From assembly GCA_037157565.1 (NCBI GenBank), contig JAZHRO010000039.1, positions 48,298,001 through 48,362,000 of the forward strand: DNA of 64,000 nt, in the 5' to 3' direction. The DNA is from Thalassia testudinum (lineage: Eukaryota > Streptophyta > Magnoliopsida > Alismatales > Hydrocharitaceae). Shown piece by piece: positions 44,874 through 56,355 of the stretch. Position 1 is the stretch's first letter, and the number at the start of each line of letters is the position of its first letter. The position numbers and the translations under genes are program-made. The notes under the pieces were generated by a model. That model was not told the origin of the DNA, did no database searches, and worked only from the letters and a program-made list of their open reading frames with translations.

Positions 44874-45614
44874 GAGAGAGCCCTGATTGAATGCCTATCT
44901 AGGCACAAGGAAGCTATTGCTTGGAGCATTACTGACATTAAGGGTATAGACTCTACACTCTGCATGCACCACATTTATACTGATGATTCCATCAAGCCAT
45001 TTAGGGACATGAAGAGACATCTAAACCCTAATATAAGGGAGGTGGTTAAAAAGGAAATCTTGGAGTGGTTGGACGCTGGGATCATATATCCCATTGTAGA
45101 TAGTAAATGGGTAAGTCCTATTCATGTGGTGCCAATGAAGGTAGGCTTTACTGTGGAATTTAATGACCAAGGTGAACAAGTTGTGACTAGATCCTCAACT
45201 GGATGGAGGGTCTGTATTGATTACTGCAAGCTAAACAATGCTACCCAGAAGGATCACTTTCCCTTGCCTTTTATTGATTAAATTCTCAAGAAATTGGCAG
45301 GGAATAAGTAATATTGCTTTCTTGATGGATATTCTGGGTACAACTAGGTTGCAGTCTTCCCTGATGACCAGGAGAAGACGACGTTCATGAGTCCTTACGT
45401 TACCTTTGCATTCAGGCGTATGCTGTTTGGATTATGTAATGCCCCTGCAACCTTCCAGTGGTGTCTGATGTCCATTTTTTCAGACATGATTGACGAGTGT
45501 GTTAAAGTGTTCATGGATGACTTCTCCATTTATGGCTCGTCTTTCGACCTGTGTCTCCTGTGCCTGGAGAATGTGTTGAAGTGATGTAAGGAGAGTGGTT
45601 TAGTCCTCAGCTGG
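44874..45614 (+). pseudogene. Element A reverse transcriptase
   Basis: Reads HLNPNIREVVKKEILEWLD and AGIIYPI-DSKWVSPIHVVP, the usual gypsy RT entry, then GWRVCIDYCKLNNATQKDHF. YCFLDGYSGYN-stop and MSPYVTFAFRRMLFGLCNAP follow. The catalytic FMDD begins at 45510. Stops at 44874, 45279, near 45309 and 45345, and at 45582 mostly replace Gln or Arg codons. The sequence then runs into the triplicated segment. Confidence 0.85.
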
Positions 45615-46145
45615 TGAAAAGCCACTTCATGGTATAGAAAGGAATTGTACTTGGGCATGTTGTGTCTGAGCGAGGCTTGGAAGTAGATAAAGCCAAGATT
45701 GATTATATTTCCAAACTCCCATTGCCCACGAATGTCAAATAGATTAGATCCTTTCTGGGCCATGCCGGCTTTTATAGGCGCTTTATCGGGGAGAGAAGCC
45801 ACTTCATGGTATAGAAAGGAATTGTACTTGGGCATGTTGTGTCTGAGTGAGGCTTGGAAGTAGATAAATCCAAGATTGATTCTATTTCCAAACTCCCATT
45901 GCCCACAAATGTAAAATAGATTAGATCCTTTCTGGGCCATGCTGGCTTTTATAGGTGCTTTATTTGGGAGAAAAGCCATTTCATGGTACAGAAAGGAATT
46001 GTACTTGGAAATGTTGTGTCTGAGCAAGGCTTGGAAGTAGATAAAGCCAATATTGATTCTATTTCCAAACTCCCATTGACCATGAATGTCAAACAGATTA
46101 GATCCTTTCTGGGCCATGTCGACTTTTATAGGCGCTTTATTAAAA
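45615..46145 (+). repeat. In-frame 177-bp tandem triplication within element A pol
   Basis: Three successive copies (about 45615-45791, 45792-45968, 45969-46145) each encode [18 protein letters not shown], then GLEVDKAKID and [13 protein letters not shown]. This is the RT-to-RNase H connection. The exact offset between GCCAC anchors (45621, 45798, 45975) is 177 bases, i.e. 59 codons. Copies differ by scattered substitutions; the third leads into the intact RNase H frame. The first two have TAG where Gln is expected. Confidence 0.92.
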
Positions 46146-46798
46146 ATTTCAGTAAAATTTCTAGGCCACTTTGTGACCTGTTGGCGAAGGAATCTTCCTT
46201 CAATTTTGATTCAAAGTGTGCCGAGGCCTTTCAAACTCTGAAGGAGGCCTTGATCTCTGTGTCTATTCTCCGAGCTCCTGATTGGACACTCCCATTTGAG
46301 CTGATGTGTGATGCTTCGGATTCTGCAGTGGGAGCAATCCTTGGACAAAGGGTTGAGGGAAGACCTCATGTGTTGCATTATGTTAGTAAAACTTTAACCG
46401 AACCACAGCAAAACTACACCGTCACTGAAAATGAATTACTTGCTATAGTTTTTTCTCTGGAGAAGTTTAGGTCTTATCTTCTTGGGTCTAAGGTGGTTAT
46501 TTTCACTGATCATGCGGCAGTGAAACATCTCATTGCTAAGAAAGATTCTAAGCCACGTCTGATCAGGTGGATCCTACTCCTTCAAGAATTTGACTTGGAG
46601 ATACGTGATAAGAAAGGAGTAGAAAATGTTGTGGCTGACCACCTATCTCTCCTTCCACTTAATGACTCTCTATCTGGAGACATCTGCGAGACATTTCTTG
46701 ATGAAACCCTTATGGCAGTAACACCAACTTCAGCTTGGTATGCTGATACCGTAAATTACTTGGTCACTGGAGAAACTCCTGGCTCTTGGGATGAGTAG
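46146..46798 (+). pseudogene. Element A RNase H
   Basis: An open frame begins in the third repeat copy (45983) and runs to a TAG at 46796. Reads [17 protein letters not shown] (first Asp), [17 protein letters not shown] (Glu) and [13 protein letters not shown] (second Asp), the gypsy RNase H core. [19 protein letters not shown] and VADHLSLLP follow. This is the best kept domain of element A and is fully open. Confidence 0.85.
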
Positions 46799-47763
46799 AA
46801 AAGAAAGAGATTCATTTCCCAAGCTAGATACTTTCATTGGGAAGAGCCTGAATTATTTAGAATTGGACAAGACCAAGTATTGAGACGATGTGTACCTGAA
46901 GAGGAACAACAAAGTGTGCTAAGTTTTTGCCATGAACTTCATTGCGGAGGACACTTTGGTGCTAAGAAAACTGATTTTAAGGTTCTCCAGTCTGATTTTT
47001 GGTGGCCTTCGTTATTTAAAGATTCTCATAATTTTGTTAAGGCCTGTATTAGATGTCAACAGACTGGAACGATTGGGAAGAGGAATGAGATGCCTCAACA
47101 CCCTATTTAATCTATTGAAATTTTTGATGTGTGGGGAATTGACTTTATGAGCACCTCCCTTCGTCCCATGGTTATGAATATATCTTGGTGGCAATTGATT
47201 ATGTCTCTAAATGGATAGAGGCCATTCCTACGCGCACAAATGACCACTCTTTGATTTTGAAATTTGTGAAGGCCAATATCATATCTCATTTTGGTTGCCC
47301 CAAGACCATTATAAGTGATGGGAGACCTCATTTCCGAAACCACCATTTTAATCGGCTACTCAGGAGTCTACGAGTGACTCACAAGGTCGCTACCCCTTAC
47401 CATCCTCAGATGAGTGGCCAGGTTGAAGTGTTGAATAGGGAGATAAAAAATATTTTAGAAAAGACAGTTAGACCTGATAGGAAAGATTAGTCCCAAAAGC
47501 TCGATGATGCTTTGTGGGCGCATCGAATGGCCTATAAGACCCCTTTGGGAACATGTCCCTTTTAGATTATGTATGGGAAAGCATGCCATTTACTAGTTGA
47601 GTTGGAACATAGGGCACTTTGGGCTATTCGAAGTGTTAACATGGATTTAGAAAAGACGGGTAAGGCACGACTTCTGGAATTAAGTGAGCTTGAGGAGCTG
47701 AGGAATGATGCTTATGACACCTCTCAAGCTTATAAAAAGAGAACTAAGGTATTGCATGATAAG
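46799..47763 (+). pseudogene. Element A integrase, interrupted by element B
   Basis: Reads FRIGQDQVLRRCVPEEE and CHELHCGGHFGAKKT...ACIRCQQTG, the HHCC zinc domain. VWGIDFM near 47132 holds the first Asp, IISDGRPHF near 47318 the second, and GQVEVLNREIK near 47418 the Glu. One frame change lies near 47145. TAG at 47488 replaces a tryptophan. After KVLHDKYI the sequence stops at the B insertion (47764-47768 TATAT). Across B the codons continue as ILR before joining B2. Confidence 0.85.
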
Positions 47764-47768
47764 TATAT
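47764..47768. repeat. Target-site duplication TATAT (left copy) of element B
   Basis: Directly precedes the LTR TGGTGGTGCC at 47769; repeated at 61849-61853. Confidence 0.93.
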
Positions 47769-50687
47769 TGGTGGTGCCTTGTCTTTATTGTTATTTATAG
47801 TCGTTGTGGTATATGACAAAATAGTTACCAGTTTAATACAATTTTTTTACTCGGAATGACAAGTTTCTCGAGGTCGAACTCAGGGAGCAACTATAATTCT
47901 AGAAACATAAATTCACAATATAAGGTTTTACAAAAATTAAGAGATAGAGAGAGAGAGGGAGCAAAAGTTCTCTTTTTTGTTGGCTTCTTATTCTTCTCTC
48001 TTCCTCTTCTCTTTTCTTCTTCTCTTGCAGCTGATTCTTCTCTTCCTTCAATCTGCCTTCTTCTCTCTTCTTTTCTTTCTGCGGCTGTGGTGACCCTTTT
48101 TCTTTTCCCTTTCTTCCTCTCTGATTTTCTTCTTTTTTTCCCTGCGGCTGCAGAGCTTCTGCCTTCTCTCTCTTTCAGCTGCTAAGTCCTTCTTCCTTCT
48201 TTTCTTCTTCTTCTTCTTCTTCTTCTTCTACTCTGGCCGTTCCTCTTCTTTTCTTTCTTTCTCCTTCCTGTCTCCTTCTCTTTTTTCTTTGCTTTGGCCC
48301 TTCCTCTTCTTTTTTTTTTCTTCTTCAGCCTGCTTTCTTTCCTGCTCTAGCTGCTTACCTTTCGTTGTCTGACGACTTAACTATGCGTTTGCTACAGTGC
48401 GGCTCCTTTTCTTCTCCTTCAGCTCCTCTCCTTCCTTTCTTCTTCAGCTGCTCAGTGCAGCTAAGTCTTCAGCCGCTCCTCCTCTCTTCTTCTTCCTTCT
48501 CCTACTTCTTCTTTTTCCTTCTTCCCTGTGCGCACACACAACGGTCAGTGCAAAACCTACCCCTACCCCTTCCCCGCATCTCTCTCTCTCTCTGAATCTC
48601 TCTTTGGGAAAGCTCTCCCAGAGCCGGGTAATCGGGTTCGGGTTGCGCGCCTGGGACCAGGCCCACCGGCGTGCAGTGGTGGGCGAGGAGTGCTTGGTCG
48701 GGTAGTCGGATTCGGCCCAGACCCACGGGGCGTGAGCGCAGGCGAGGGCGGGCGAGCACGTGGCGCACTGTGTGCGTGGGCGAGGGACATGACCCCTGTG
48801 TATCGAAGGCAAATAGCCTAATTCACAAATTCAATTTAAGTGTGAGCGCGAGGCCACACACTTATGAGGTGGGACTAAAATCCCACCTCCAATCTGCGCG
48901 CCCGCAGGCAAGAAGACTGCCAATTAGGGCAGCAGCAAACGCTCGCGACCCCAATCGCAAGCCTGGGTGTGCTCGCGGAATCACCTCGCGCTGCCTGGGG
49001 CTCACACCTGGGTTGGAGGCGTCCTGGAGCTGCTTGCGAAGGAGCTTCAACAGCTCGTCAATGGCGGCGAGGAGGTGGAGACCTGAAATCACAAGGACAG
49101 CCTCTCGGCCACATCAGATAATGTAGGAAGCTTTGCCAGAGGGCGACGAAGGCAGTGCGAGGGTCGGCGAGGCGCGAATGTGCCTGTGGAGGTGCGCCTA
49201 GGGCGGACTGTGTGTGTGGAAGTGGGTTTCTTCGGGGGGTGGTCGGGCGGTGAATTGTGGTGAATGGAGTGGGGGAAATGGTTGAGTGGAGTGAGGGGGA
49301 GCTTCTGGGCTTGTCGGCGAGGGGTGAGGTGGTCTGTGGAGGTGGAGTGACCTCGCCGGAGATGGTGACCGGAGATGGAGCAGATGGGGTTGGAAGTGGC
49401 GGTCGGTGGGTTAAAATGGTAAATCAGGAAGGGGAAAATATAAGGGAGAGAGAGGGGAAGATTCCTACCTACTTAGTCAACGAAGAGGGAGAGGGAGGCG
49501 TTCGGCTCGTGCCTGTCGGAGCTGGGGACGAAGATGCCCAGGAGGGGGTTATCGGCGACGAAGAGGAGATCTGAGGGTGCCAGTTGATGCGGCCTGGCAC
49601 GGGACGACGGGGTAGAGTGGGCTTTGTTGCAGGTATGGCAGCAGAGTAACGAGGAGGAGGAGGGAGGATCACCGGAAGCTCGGGTTGCCTGATCGGAGAG
49701 AGAAGAGACGAAATCTAGGGTTTCTTGCGGCCAAAACTTGCTTGAAGGAGACGGCAGACCCTGCCGTCCCTTATATAGGCACTGGTGAAGAGAGGAGATC
49801 GAGGAGGCGACGTGCCACGCTAGCCGGAGTGTGGCCAAAAATGGACACCCATGCCTTTCGTACGTTCGCACGAGAGGCATGGTCGGTTGCAGAGGTCAGG
49901 GGAGGGTCCCTACGATAGAGGACGACGTAGGGAACCCCCCGCTTGTTCCTGAGGACGGGCGCCATCCTCCGCGCAAGGTTGCCGGAGGTATGGTGCTGCG
50001 CAGAAATAGCACGAGGGACCGTTCTGCAAAGAACGATGAGAAGATAGGGGGCAAATCGCAAGGGTTTCAAAAGATAAGGGTCAAAAAGTAAATTAAGATG
50101 ACCAATTTGTAAGGTCGGTCAAGATGGTCTTTTATTAGGCCCAAATTTTTATACCAGACTAATTTGAACCTAAGGATTTTAATGGTAAAATTTGATTTGA
50201 GGTTGGACCATGTTTGACTGGTCAATTTGCATAAAAACCCTAATTAAGTCATAAATTGGGCATGGTTCTCATTTTAGGTCAAAATAGGTTGCAAAGGCCA
50301 AATTGAAGGTTCTAAACCCTAGGGAATATTTTTCCATGAATTTTAGAGGGTTTAGTTGATTTTTATCCTGCCTCGAACCTCCTGAATTAAAGTGGATTTG
50401 TTTTAGGGTTACAGAATGTCATTTAATTCCTAGAAGTTGTTATAACCTTCTTCAGATTAGATCATCCCACTTCCCTCCTTATTAAGCTCGTTTGACCTGT
50501 GTTTGGACTCTTAATTACCCTGTTTGCACATTGCATTGGTGAAATTACAGTTTTACCCCTTATGATTTGTCTTATTCTTTAACTTAGAATTCTCTGAGTT
50601 AAGCCTCTCTTTAGGTTTTGTAGGAGCTTTTTCACACTTATTTGGATTAAATTGTGCTAGTTAGGGTTCATGATGAGGTTCTCATCA
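47769..50687 (-). repeat. Element B 3' LTR (2919 bp)
   Basis: Pairs with 58894-61848. On the minus strand it starts TGATGAGAACCTCATCA, a perfect hairpin, and ends GGCACCACCA. It contains a minus-strand TATA box at 49771-49777 and a long purine-rich tract (plus strand C/T-rich, 47950-48530) with a (TTC)n microsatellite near 48200-48230. Open frames reported here on either strand are low-complexity. Confidence 0.93.
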
Positions 50688-52271
50688 TACCCACACGCCT
50701 AGCTTTTGCTAACCCCTTAGCAAAATTTTAAGGTTTCAACCCTTGTTCTAAACCATGAAGTTCTTAATGATTTCAGGTAAGTGCTTTTTCTTTTGTAACC
50801 TTGATTAGGTCAGAATGCCATCCATAGGCCTAAAAGGTACTCTAGTACCAACCAAGATCCAGATCTGTCTAGCCTCAGCCTCAGTCCTTAGCAAAGGTTT
50901 TTAAGGCCTACAAGAGCTAACCTAAGGCTTATTGGACTTTGTGGTTAAAGCACCCATGCTTGAGATAATTTTAGTCCTGGCTTAGTTCGCAGTGCGTTTT
51001 GTAAGAAAGAGAAGTAGAAGATTTATATGTTTGGAGAGTTTTCTCTCTCTTTTTCTTTTTAATTCTAGCTTAGGATTGGCTTCTCAACATGGTCTGTATC
51101 TGATTCCTTGTCCCCATCATCAATCCTCAAGGGTTCCTGGCAGTCGATGCTTCGAGATAGCACCGCCCATGGTAAACCCTAGAACCCTGGCTGTTGAGAT
51201 TTCGGGATAATCCCATCCATGGTGTTCCATGGCCGAATTCAGACCCTGGCAATTGACATTTCGTGATAATGCCATCCATGGAATCTGAACCAGCAGAGTG
51301 CTCACATGCCCCCAGTAGGATATGTAAATATCCTAAGAGATAATCATCAAGGATATGATATTTTGTTACGCATCTTCGAGGGGAATTTCCCACCTCTCTG
51401 TGCTGGGAACTCGTCCAAATCAACTTGTGTTGATCGGCCGCTCCTACTCTAGGTGTCATTTTCAGAATTTTTGCAACGCTTCTGCGTGATTTTGATTTTT
51501 ATGCTTACTGAACTAGGCTGTGTGTGAAGTTAGGGTGCTTAGGTTACTGAGTCCCGTAAACCAAAAGTTAGTTAACGAGGCCAAATACTCCCTAAGCCTT
51601 GGACCTAATACTTAAGCTTTTCATTTTCCTCAACCTCTTGAGGAATGTCTAGATCTTAATGGGTACTAAGAGTCTATCCAAGAATGCCTAAGGTTTGCGT
51701 TCTTACTAATCTCACTATGCACTTTCCATTTCTTTTCCTGAATGAGGTCTGGAACTTAGGTTAACTCCTTAGTTTCTTACTAATGGCTATCTCTTTTCTT
51801 TTATTTTGTGCTCCTTTTTTTCATTTTGTTCTTTTTCTCCTTCTCTTTTGTAGAGTCCACAAAATTTCTTTCCTCCTCATTTTATTATTCTTTTTCAATT
51901 TTTTTTTAATTTTTATGGTGTTTTTGGCATATGTGAAATTTTTTGTTTAAAACCTTTTCTTACAAGTTTTTGCACTTTCATATCCCCCCTTGCATAAGAT
52001 TTGCAATGTCCTCATTGTAACTTAGGAGGGTTTTTATTCAACTTAGTTCATACATTAGGATAGATTTTTTGATGAGTGAATGGGTCAGGGTGACAGTTGC
52101 GGACGATTTCTAATCTCAGATGCAAGCACCTGAGGTGGAGTCGGCTGTCCTAAAGGGTAAACCTTAAGTGTGAAGAGGTGTCAGAAAAGGTTTCAGGTTT
52201 TTTTCAAAAAGAATGACTGGCTGCCTCCCGTTGAGCGCTGAGTTTTATGTCATCGGCTAGGCGTAATATGC
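50688..52271 (-). other. Element B 3' untranslated region
   Basis: Lies between the integrase stop and the 3' LTR; no coding. Next to the LTR the minus strand reads GGCGTGTGGGTA, a weak polypurine tract. A stronger purine run (AGGGGGGATATGAAAG, near 51975-51991) is conserved in B2 near 63370. A triple repeat at 51135-51290 is annotated separately. Confidence 0.6.
51135..51290 (-). repeat. Three imperfect 50-59 bp tandem repeats with CCATGG
   Basis: Units starting at 51135, 51185 and 51244 share CCTGGC, a TTTCG-GATAAT-CC core and CCATGG. Matching units are present in B2 from about 63870 to the window end, so the array is a family feature. Confidence 0.8.
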
Positions 52272-53599
52272 TTAGGGAAAATGGAGGATAAATGATGATT
52301 CAGCCAAATCTGTAGAGGTTACATCAATGAACGGTTTGAGTATCTGACCATTCATGATGAAAGGTTCGGAATCATGGCTGAGCGAACTGATTTCGACGGC
52401 TCCATTTCCAAAAACCTGTCGGATAAGGTATGGTCTGACCCACTTGGATCGTAGTTTCCCTGGGAAGAGTTTGAGTCGGGCATCAAAGAGTAGGACCTTC
52501 TGACCGGGATGAAAGATCTTTCTAGATATGTGCTTGTCATGGAAGGCTTTAACCACTCTTTCTAGATTCGTGAGTTCTCGTACGCATCAAGGCGTAACTC
52601 ATCGATCTTGCTTATCTGAAGCTTTCTGTGGGTTCCACCCTTAGAAAGATCTAAATTACAGCTCCGTACTGTCCAATAGGCTTTATGTTCCAATTTGACG
52701 GGAAGGTGACACGCCTTCTCGTACACCAGTCTAAAAGGAGACATGCCTAATTGGGTTTTGTGGGCGGTCCTATAAGCCCACAAAGCTTTCGGAAGTCAGG
52801 ACGACCAGTCCTTCCTGTTAGGCCGAACAGTGACCTGCAGGATTTTCTTGATCTCCCGATTTGATAGCTCTGCTAGACCATTAGTCTGGGGGTGATAAGG
52901 AGTGGAGATTCGGTGAGACACCCCGTATTTGGTCATCAGTGACTTGAACTGAGCATTCGTGAAATGGGTCCCCTCGTCAGAGATGATAGCGCGAGGAATC
53001 CCGAACCGTGAGAAGATATGGTGATGAATGAATTTGAGAATGATTTTATGATCACAGGTTCAGGTCGGTATGGCTTCGATCCATTTGGACACGTAGTCCA
53101 CAGCCAGCAGAATGTACTCGAAGCCATCTGAAATAGAAAGGGGCCCATAAAATCAATCCCCCAAATATCGAAGATTTCGCATACGAGAATCGGCTGCAAA
53201 GGCATCATGTCGCATTGGCTCATGTTGCCCAAAGTTTGGCAACAACTGCATGCCTTGCAATGATTGTATGCATTATTGAATAAAGTGGGCCAATAAAAGC
53301 CACACTGGAGGATTTTTGATGCAGTTTTGTGCTCAGAGAAGTGGCCACCGCATGCCTGGTCATGGAAGAAGGAGAGAATATCATTGATTTCACCTTCCGG
53401 AACACATCATCGGATGATTTGGTCAGCACCTATGCGGAAGAGGTACGGATCTTCCCAAATGTAGTACTTGGCATCAGAGCGCAATTTGTCATTCTTGGCC
53501 TTCAGCCAATCAGACAGGATCTGATGAGATGCCGAGTAGTTTACTATATTAGCAAACCATGGAAGTTTAGTACCAATAGTCAGTAGGTGCTCATCAGGG
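52272..53599 (-). pseudogene. Element B integrase
   Basis: The N-terminal part reads KLRSDAKYYIWEDPYLFRIG. A TGA (expected CGA) follows, then the HHCC zinc domain in the same frame. WGIDFMGPF holds the first Asp near 53152, IISDEGTHF the second near 52979, and GLAELSNREIK the Glu near 52870. The C-terminal part reads HDKHISRKIFHPGQKVLLFD and RLKLFPGKL, then LKPFID, with its stop just before 52271. At least two frame shifts break it, one after MGPF near 53135 and another near 52560. Confidence 0.85.
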
Positions 53600-54039
53600 A
53601 AATGCTCCGTGGTGGGTCCAGAAGGGTTGATGATATCAGGAGGAAGGCGAGATAGATGGTCAGCTACCACGTTTTGTCTTCTCGCCTTGTCGCAAATCTC
53701 GAGGTCGAATTCTTGCAATAGCAAGATCTATCGGATTAGTCGGGGCTTCGCGTCCTTCTTGGCAAGGAGATGCCTCACAGCCGTGTGATCCGAGTAGATG
53801 ATGACGTGGGAACCTAGGAGATAAGATCGAAAATTTTCAAGGGCAAATACTACGGCTAGCAGCTCTTTCTCCGTAACTGTATAGTTATGCTGAGCCTCAT
53901 CAAGTGTCTTGCTAGCGTAGTAGATGACCACACATTTCCCGTCAATTTTCTGCCCCAGAACCACTCCTACAGCGAAATCAGATGCATTGCACATGATCTT
54001 AAAGGGTTGAGACCAATCAGGGGATTGTAGGATCGGGGC
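53600..54039 (-). pseudogene. Element B RNase H
   Basis: Reads IMCNASDFAVGVVLGQK (first Asp changed to Asn), NYTVTEKELLAVVFALENF and VIIYSDHTAVRHLLAKKD. After LIR a TAG replaces the tryptophan of [23 protein letters not shown] ends the domain. The same frame continues from RT without shift. Confidence 0.85.
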
Positions 54040-55338
54040 CTAGGTGACTCGGTCACGGAGGTTTTCAAAGGCTTGAGTGCATTCCTTGGAGATCTCAAAG
54101 GGTACATCCTTAGAAAGAAGAGTAGTCAGGGGGCGCGTGATTTTCGAAAAATCAGGAATGAAATGACGGTAAAAATCGACGTGCCCCAGAAAAGAACGGA
54201 TGTCCCTAATCGAGCTAGGCATAGGAATCCGAGAAATTAGATCAACCTTGGCTCGATCCACTTGGATGCCTTTCTCAGAAATTAGATGTCCTAGGACGAT
54301 CCCCTCAGGCACCATAAAATGACTCTTTCCCTAGGAAAGAACCAAATTAACATCGATGCAGCGCCTGAGTATATGAACCAAGTGTTGGAGACAATCATCA
54401 AATGATGCCCCAAAAATTGAGAAGTCATCCATGAAGACTTCCAAATAATCACCTACCATATCAGAGAATATGGCAAGCATGCATCGTTGAAAAGTCCTGG
54501 GTGCGTTGTAGAGACCGAAAGGCATCCTTCGGAATGTATAAGTCCCGAAGGGGCAGGTGAACGTGGTCTTCTCTTGGTCCTCAGGATGAATAGCCACTTG
54601 TTTATAACCAGAGTACCCGTCAAGAAAGCAGAAGAATCGATTTCCCGCTAATTTCTTGAGAATCTGATCAGTGAAAGGTAGTGGGAAATGATCCTTCTTC
54701 GTGGAGGAATTGAGTCATCGGTAATCTATGCAGACTCTCCACGAGTTGGCTATTTGGGTAGGTATGATTTCTCCGGTTTCAGTCGTAATGGTGGTGAGCT
54801 CTGCCTTTTTAGGCATGACCTGAATTGGGCTCACCCAATGACTGTCGGAGATCGGGTAGATGATCCCTGCATCTAACCACTTAATGATCTCCTTTTTCAC
54901 GACCTCCTGCAGATTGGGATTCAAACGTCTCTGCATCTCACGGGAAGGTCGTGCACCCTCTTCAGAATAAATACGGTGTGTGCAATAAGAGGGACTTATT
55001 CCAGTCAAGTCATCGAGAGTCCAACCAATGGCTCTGCGATGTTGCTGGAGAATAGCAATCAGACGGGATTCCTGATCTGGAGTAAGCTTGGAATTTATAA
55101 TCACAGGAAAAGTCTGATTAGAACCCAAAAAGATGTATTTCAAATGATCGGGAAGGGGTTTTAGTTCAAGGATGGGGTTATCAGTAGCAGCGGGTGGTTC
55201 AGGGTAAGTGTGAGGTTCAAGGATAGGAGTTATGGGTTTGTCTAAATCAGGGTCTGACTCCTCTAATTGCGGTTCAATATCTTTCTGTGGTTGATGAGGC
55301 ATAATCAGGTTATTTTCAAAATGTGTTTCATCAACCAA
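54040..55338 (-). pseudogene. Element B reverse transcriptase
   Basis: The open stretch 55338-54715 carries the linker, then RRLNPNLQEVVKKEIIKWLD and SWRVCIDYR, followed by TGA where Arg is expected. GYSGYKQVAIHPEDQEKTTF and FRRMPFGLYNAPRTFQRCM follow. The catalytic FMDD is near 54424-54435, then VLS-stop (TAG, expected TGG) and GIVLGHLISEKGIQVDRAK. All pieces stay in one frame; damage is nonsense only. Confidence 0.88.
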
Positions 55339-56355
55339 AGCCCTAATATCACAGATTTGTTCGATGACACCGCAATTGATTCCTTGTTGGGCCTTAAAGA
55401 TATCAATTTTGAGGGTTTAATTCCCAAATTTCAGCTCTATTTGACCCTCCTCACAACTGATGTTGGCTCTAGTAGTAGCCAGGAAAGGTCTCCCTAGAAT
55501 GATCGGTGTATCCCTAAGGTTTTTAGGTGCGTCCATGTTTAAGACTATAAAGTCTACAGGAAAATAGAAATCCCGCACTCTTATAATAACATCCTCAAGA
55601 ATCCCTTTAGGTGATTTTATAGATCGATCTACTAACTGCAGTGTCACCTCAGTCGGTTTTAGCTCAGATTCTTCTAGGTGGTTAAGGATGTGGGTATCAG
55701 ATTTATGGAAGCACTCAAGTCTAGCAATGCTCTGTCAAACTGGGTTTCACCTATTTTGCAGGAAATCAGGGGAGTACCTGGATCTTTTTCCTTGGGTGGG
55801 AGTCTACTCAGGATTACAGAGCTAGCTTGCTCTGACAGTACAATTGGACTCCCACTTTTGGTTCGCGGCTTACGCTGAGGTGTACATACATTCTTTAAGA
55901 ATCGTGTGTAAGCCGGTACGTGGCGAATCGCATCCATCAAGGGGATGTTTATTTGGACCTGCTCAAAGAGCTTGACCAGGTCCTCCTCAAGTGCCACGAG
56001 TTTGGTTGTCTTCTTTCCCTTGGTCAAGGCCTCGGGAAATGGAACCTTGGTTGGTTCTTCTATGATAGGTCCAGGTCTTTGATCTGGGACAGGGATAGGA
56101 ACGTTTTGGATTACTGTCCTAGGGTTTGGATCACTACCAGGCTTGGAGTGGTCTGGATAAGGTGGATCTTGGGTCTCCTTACCACTACGGGTGGTTACGG
56201 AATTCAGTCCTGCCTGATTTTGGTTAGGGTTTGATAGGATGGGTTGCTGCTGATAACTCGCATAAGAAGTGGAAGCCTCCATCCCGTCAGGTGAAGGAAC
56301 AGAGGGGGCCTGATAAATCATGTGTGCTTGGCCCGGTTTGGGTTCATAATGCACC
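55339..56355 (-). pseudogene. Element B protease region
   Basis: Starts with LNSVTTRSGKE, the conserved gag-protease motif. VQINIPLMDAIRHVPAY and ALLDLSASINLIP follow; the active-site Gly of DLGA is Ser here. After a frame change it reads TLQLVDRSIKSPKGILEDV and IILGRPFLATTRANI. A TAA follows KFGN near 55417. The frame differs from gag, so at least two shifts occur (near 56350 and 55690). Confidence 0.85.

Noticed and set aside
45530..46117. Minus-strand 195-aa protein with three internal repeats
   Set aside because: It is a shadow of the 177-bp triplication in the plus-strand pol of element A.
47856..48821. Ser/Phe/Leu-rich open frames in the B LTR
   Set aside because: They arise from the C/T tract and occur in both LTRs at 48 and 59 kb; not genes.
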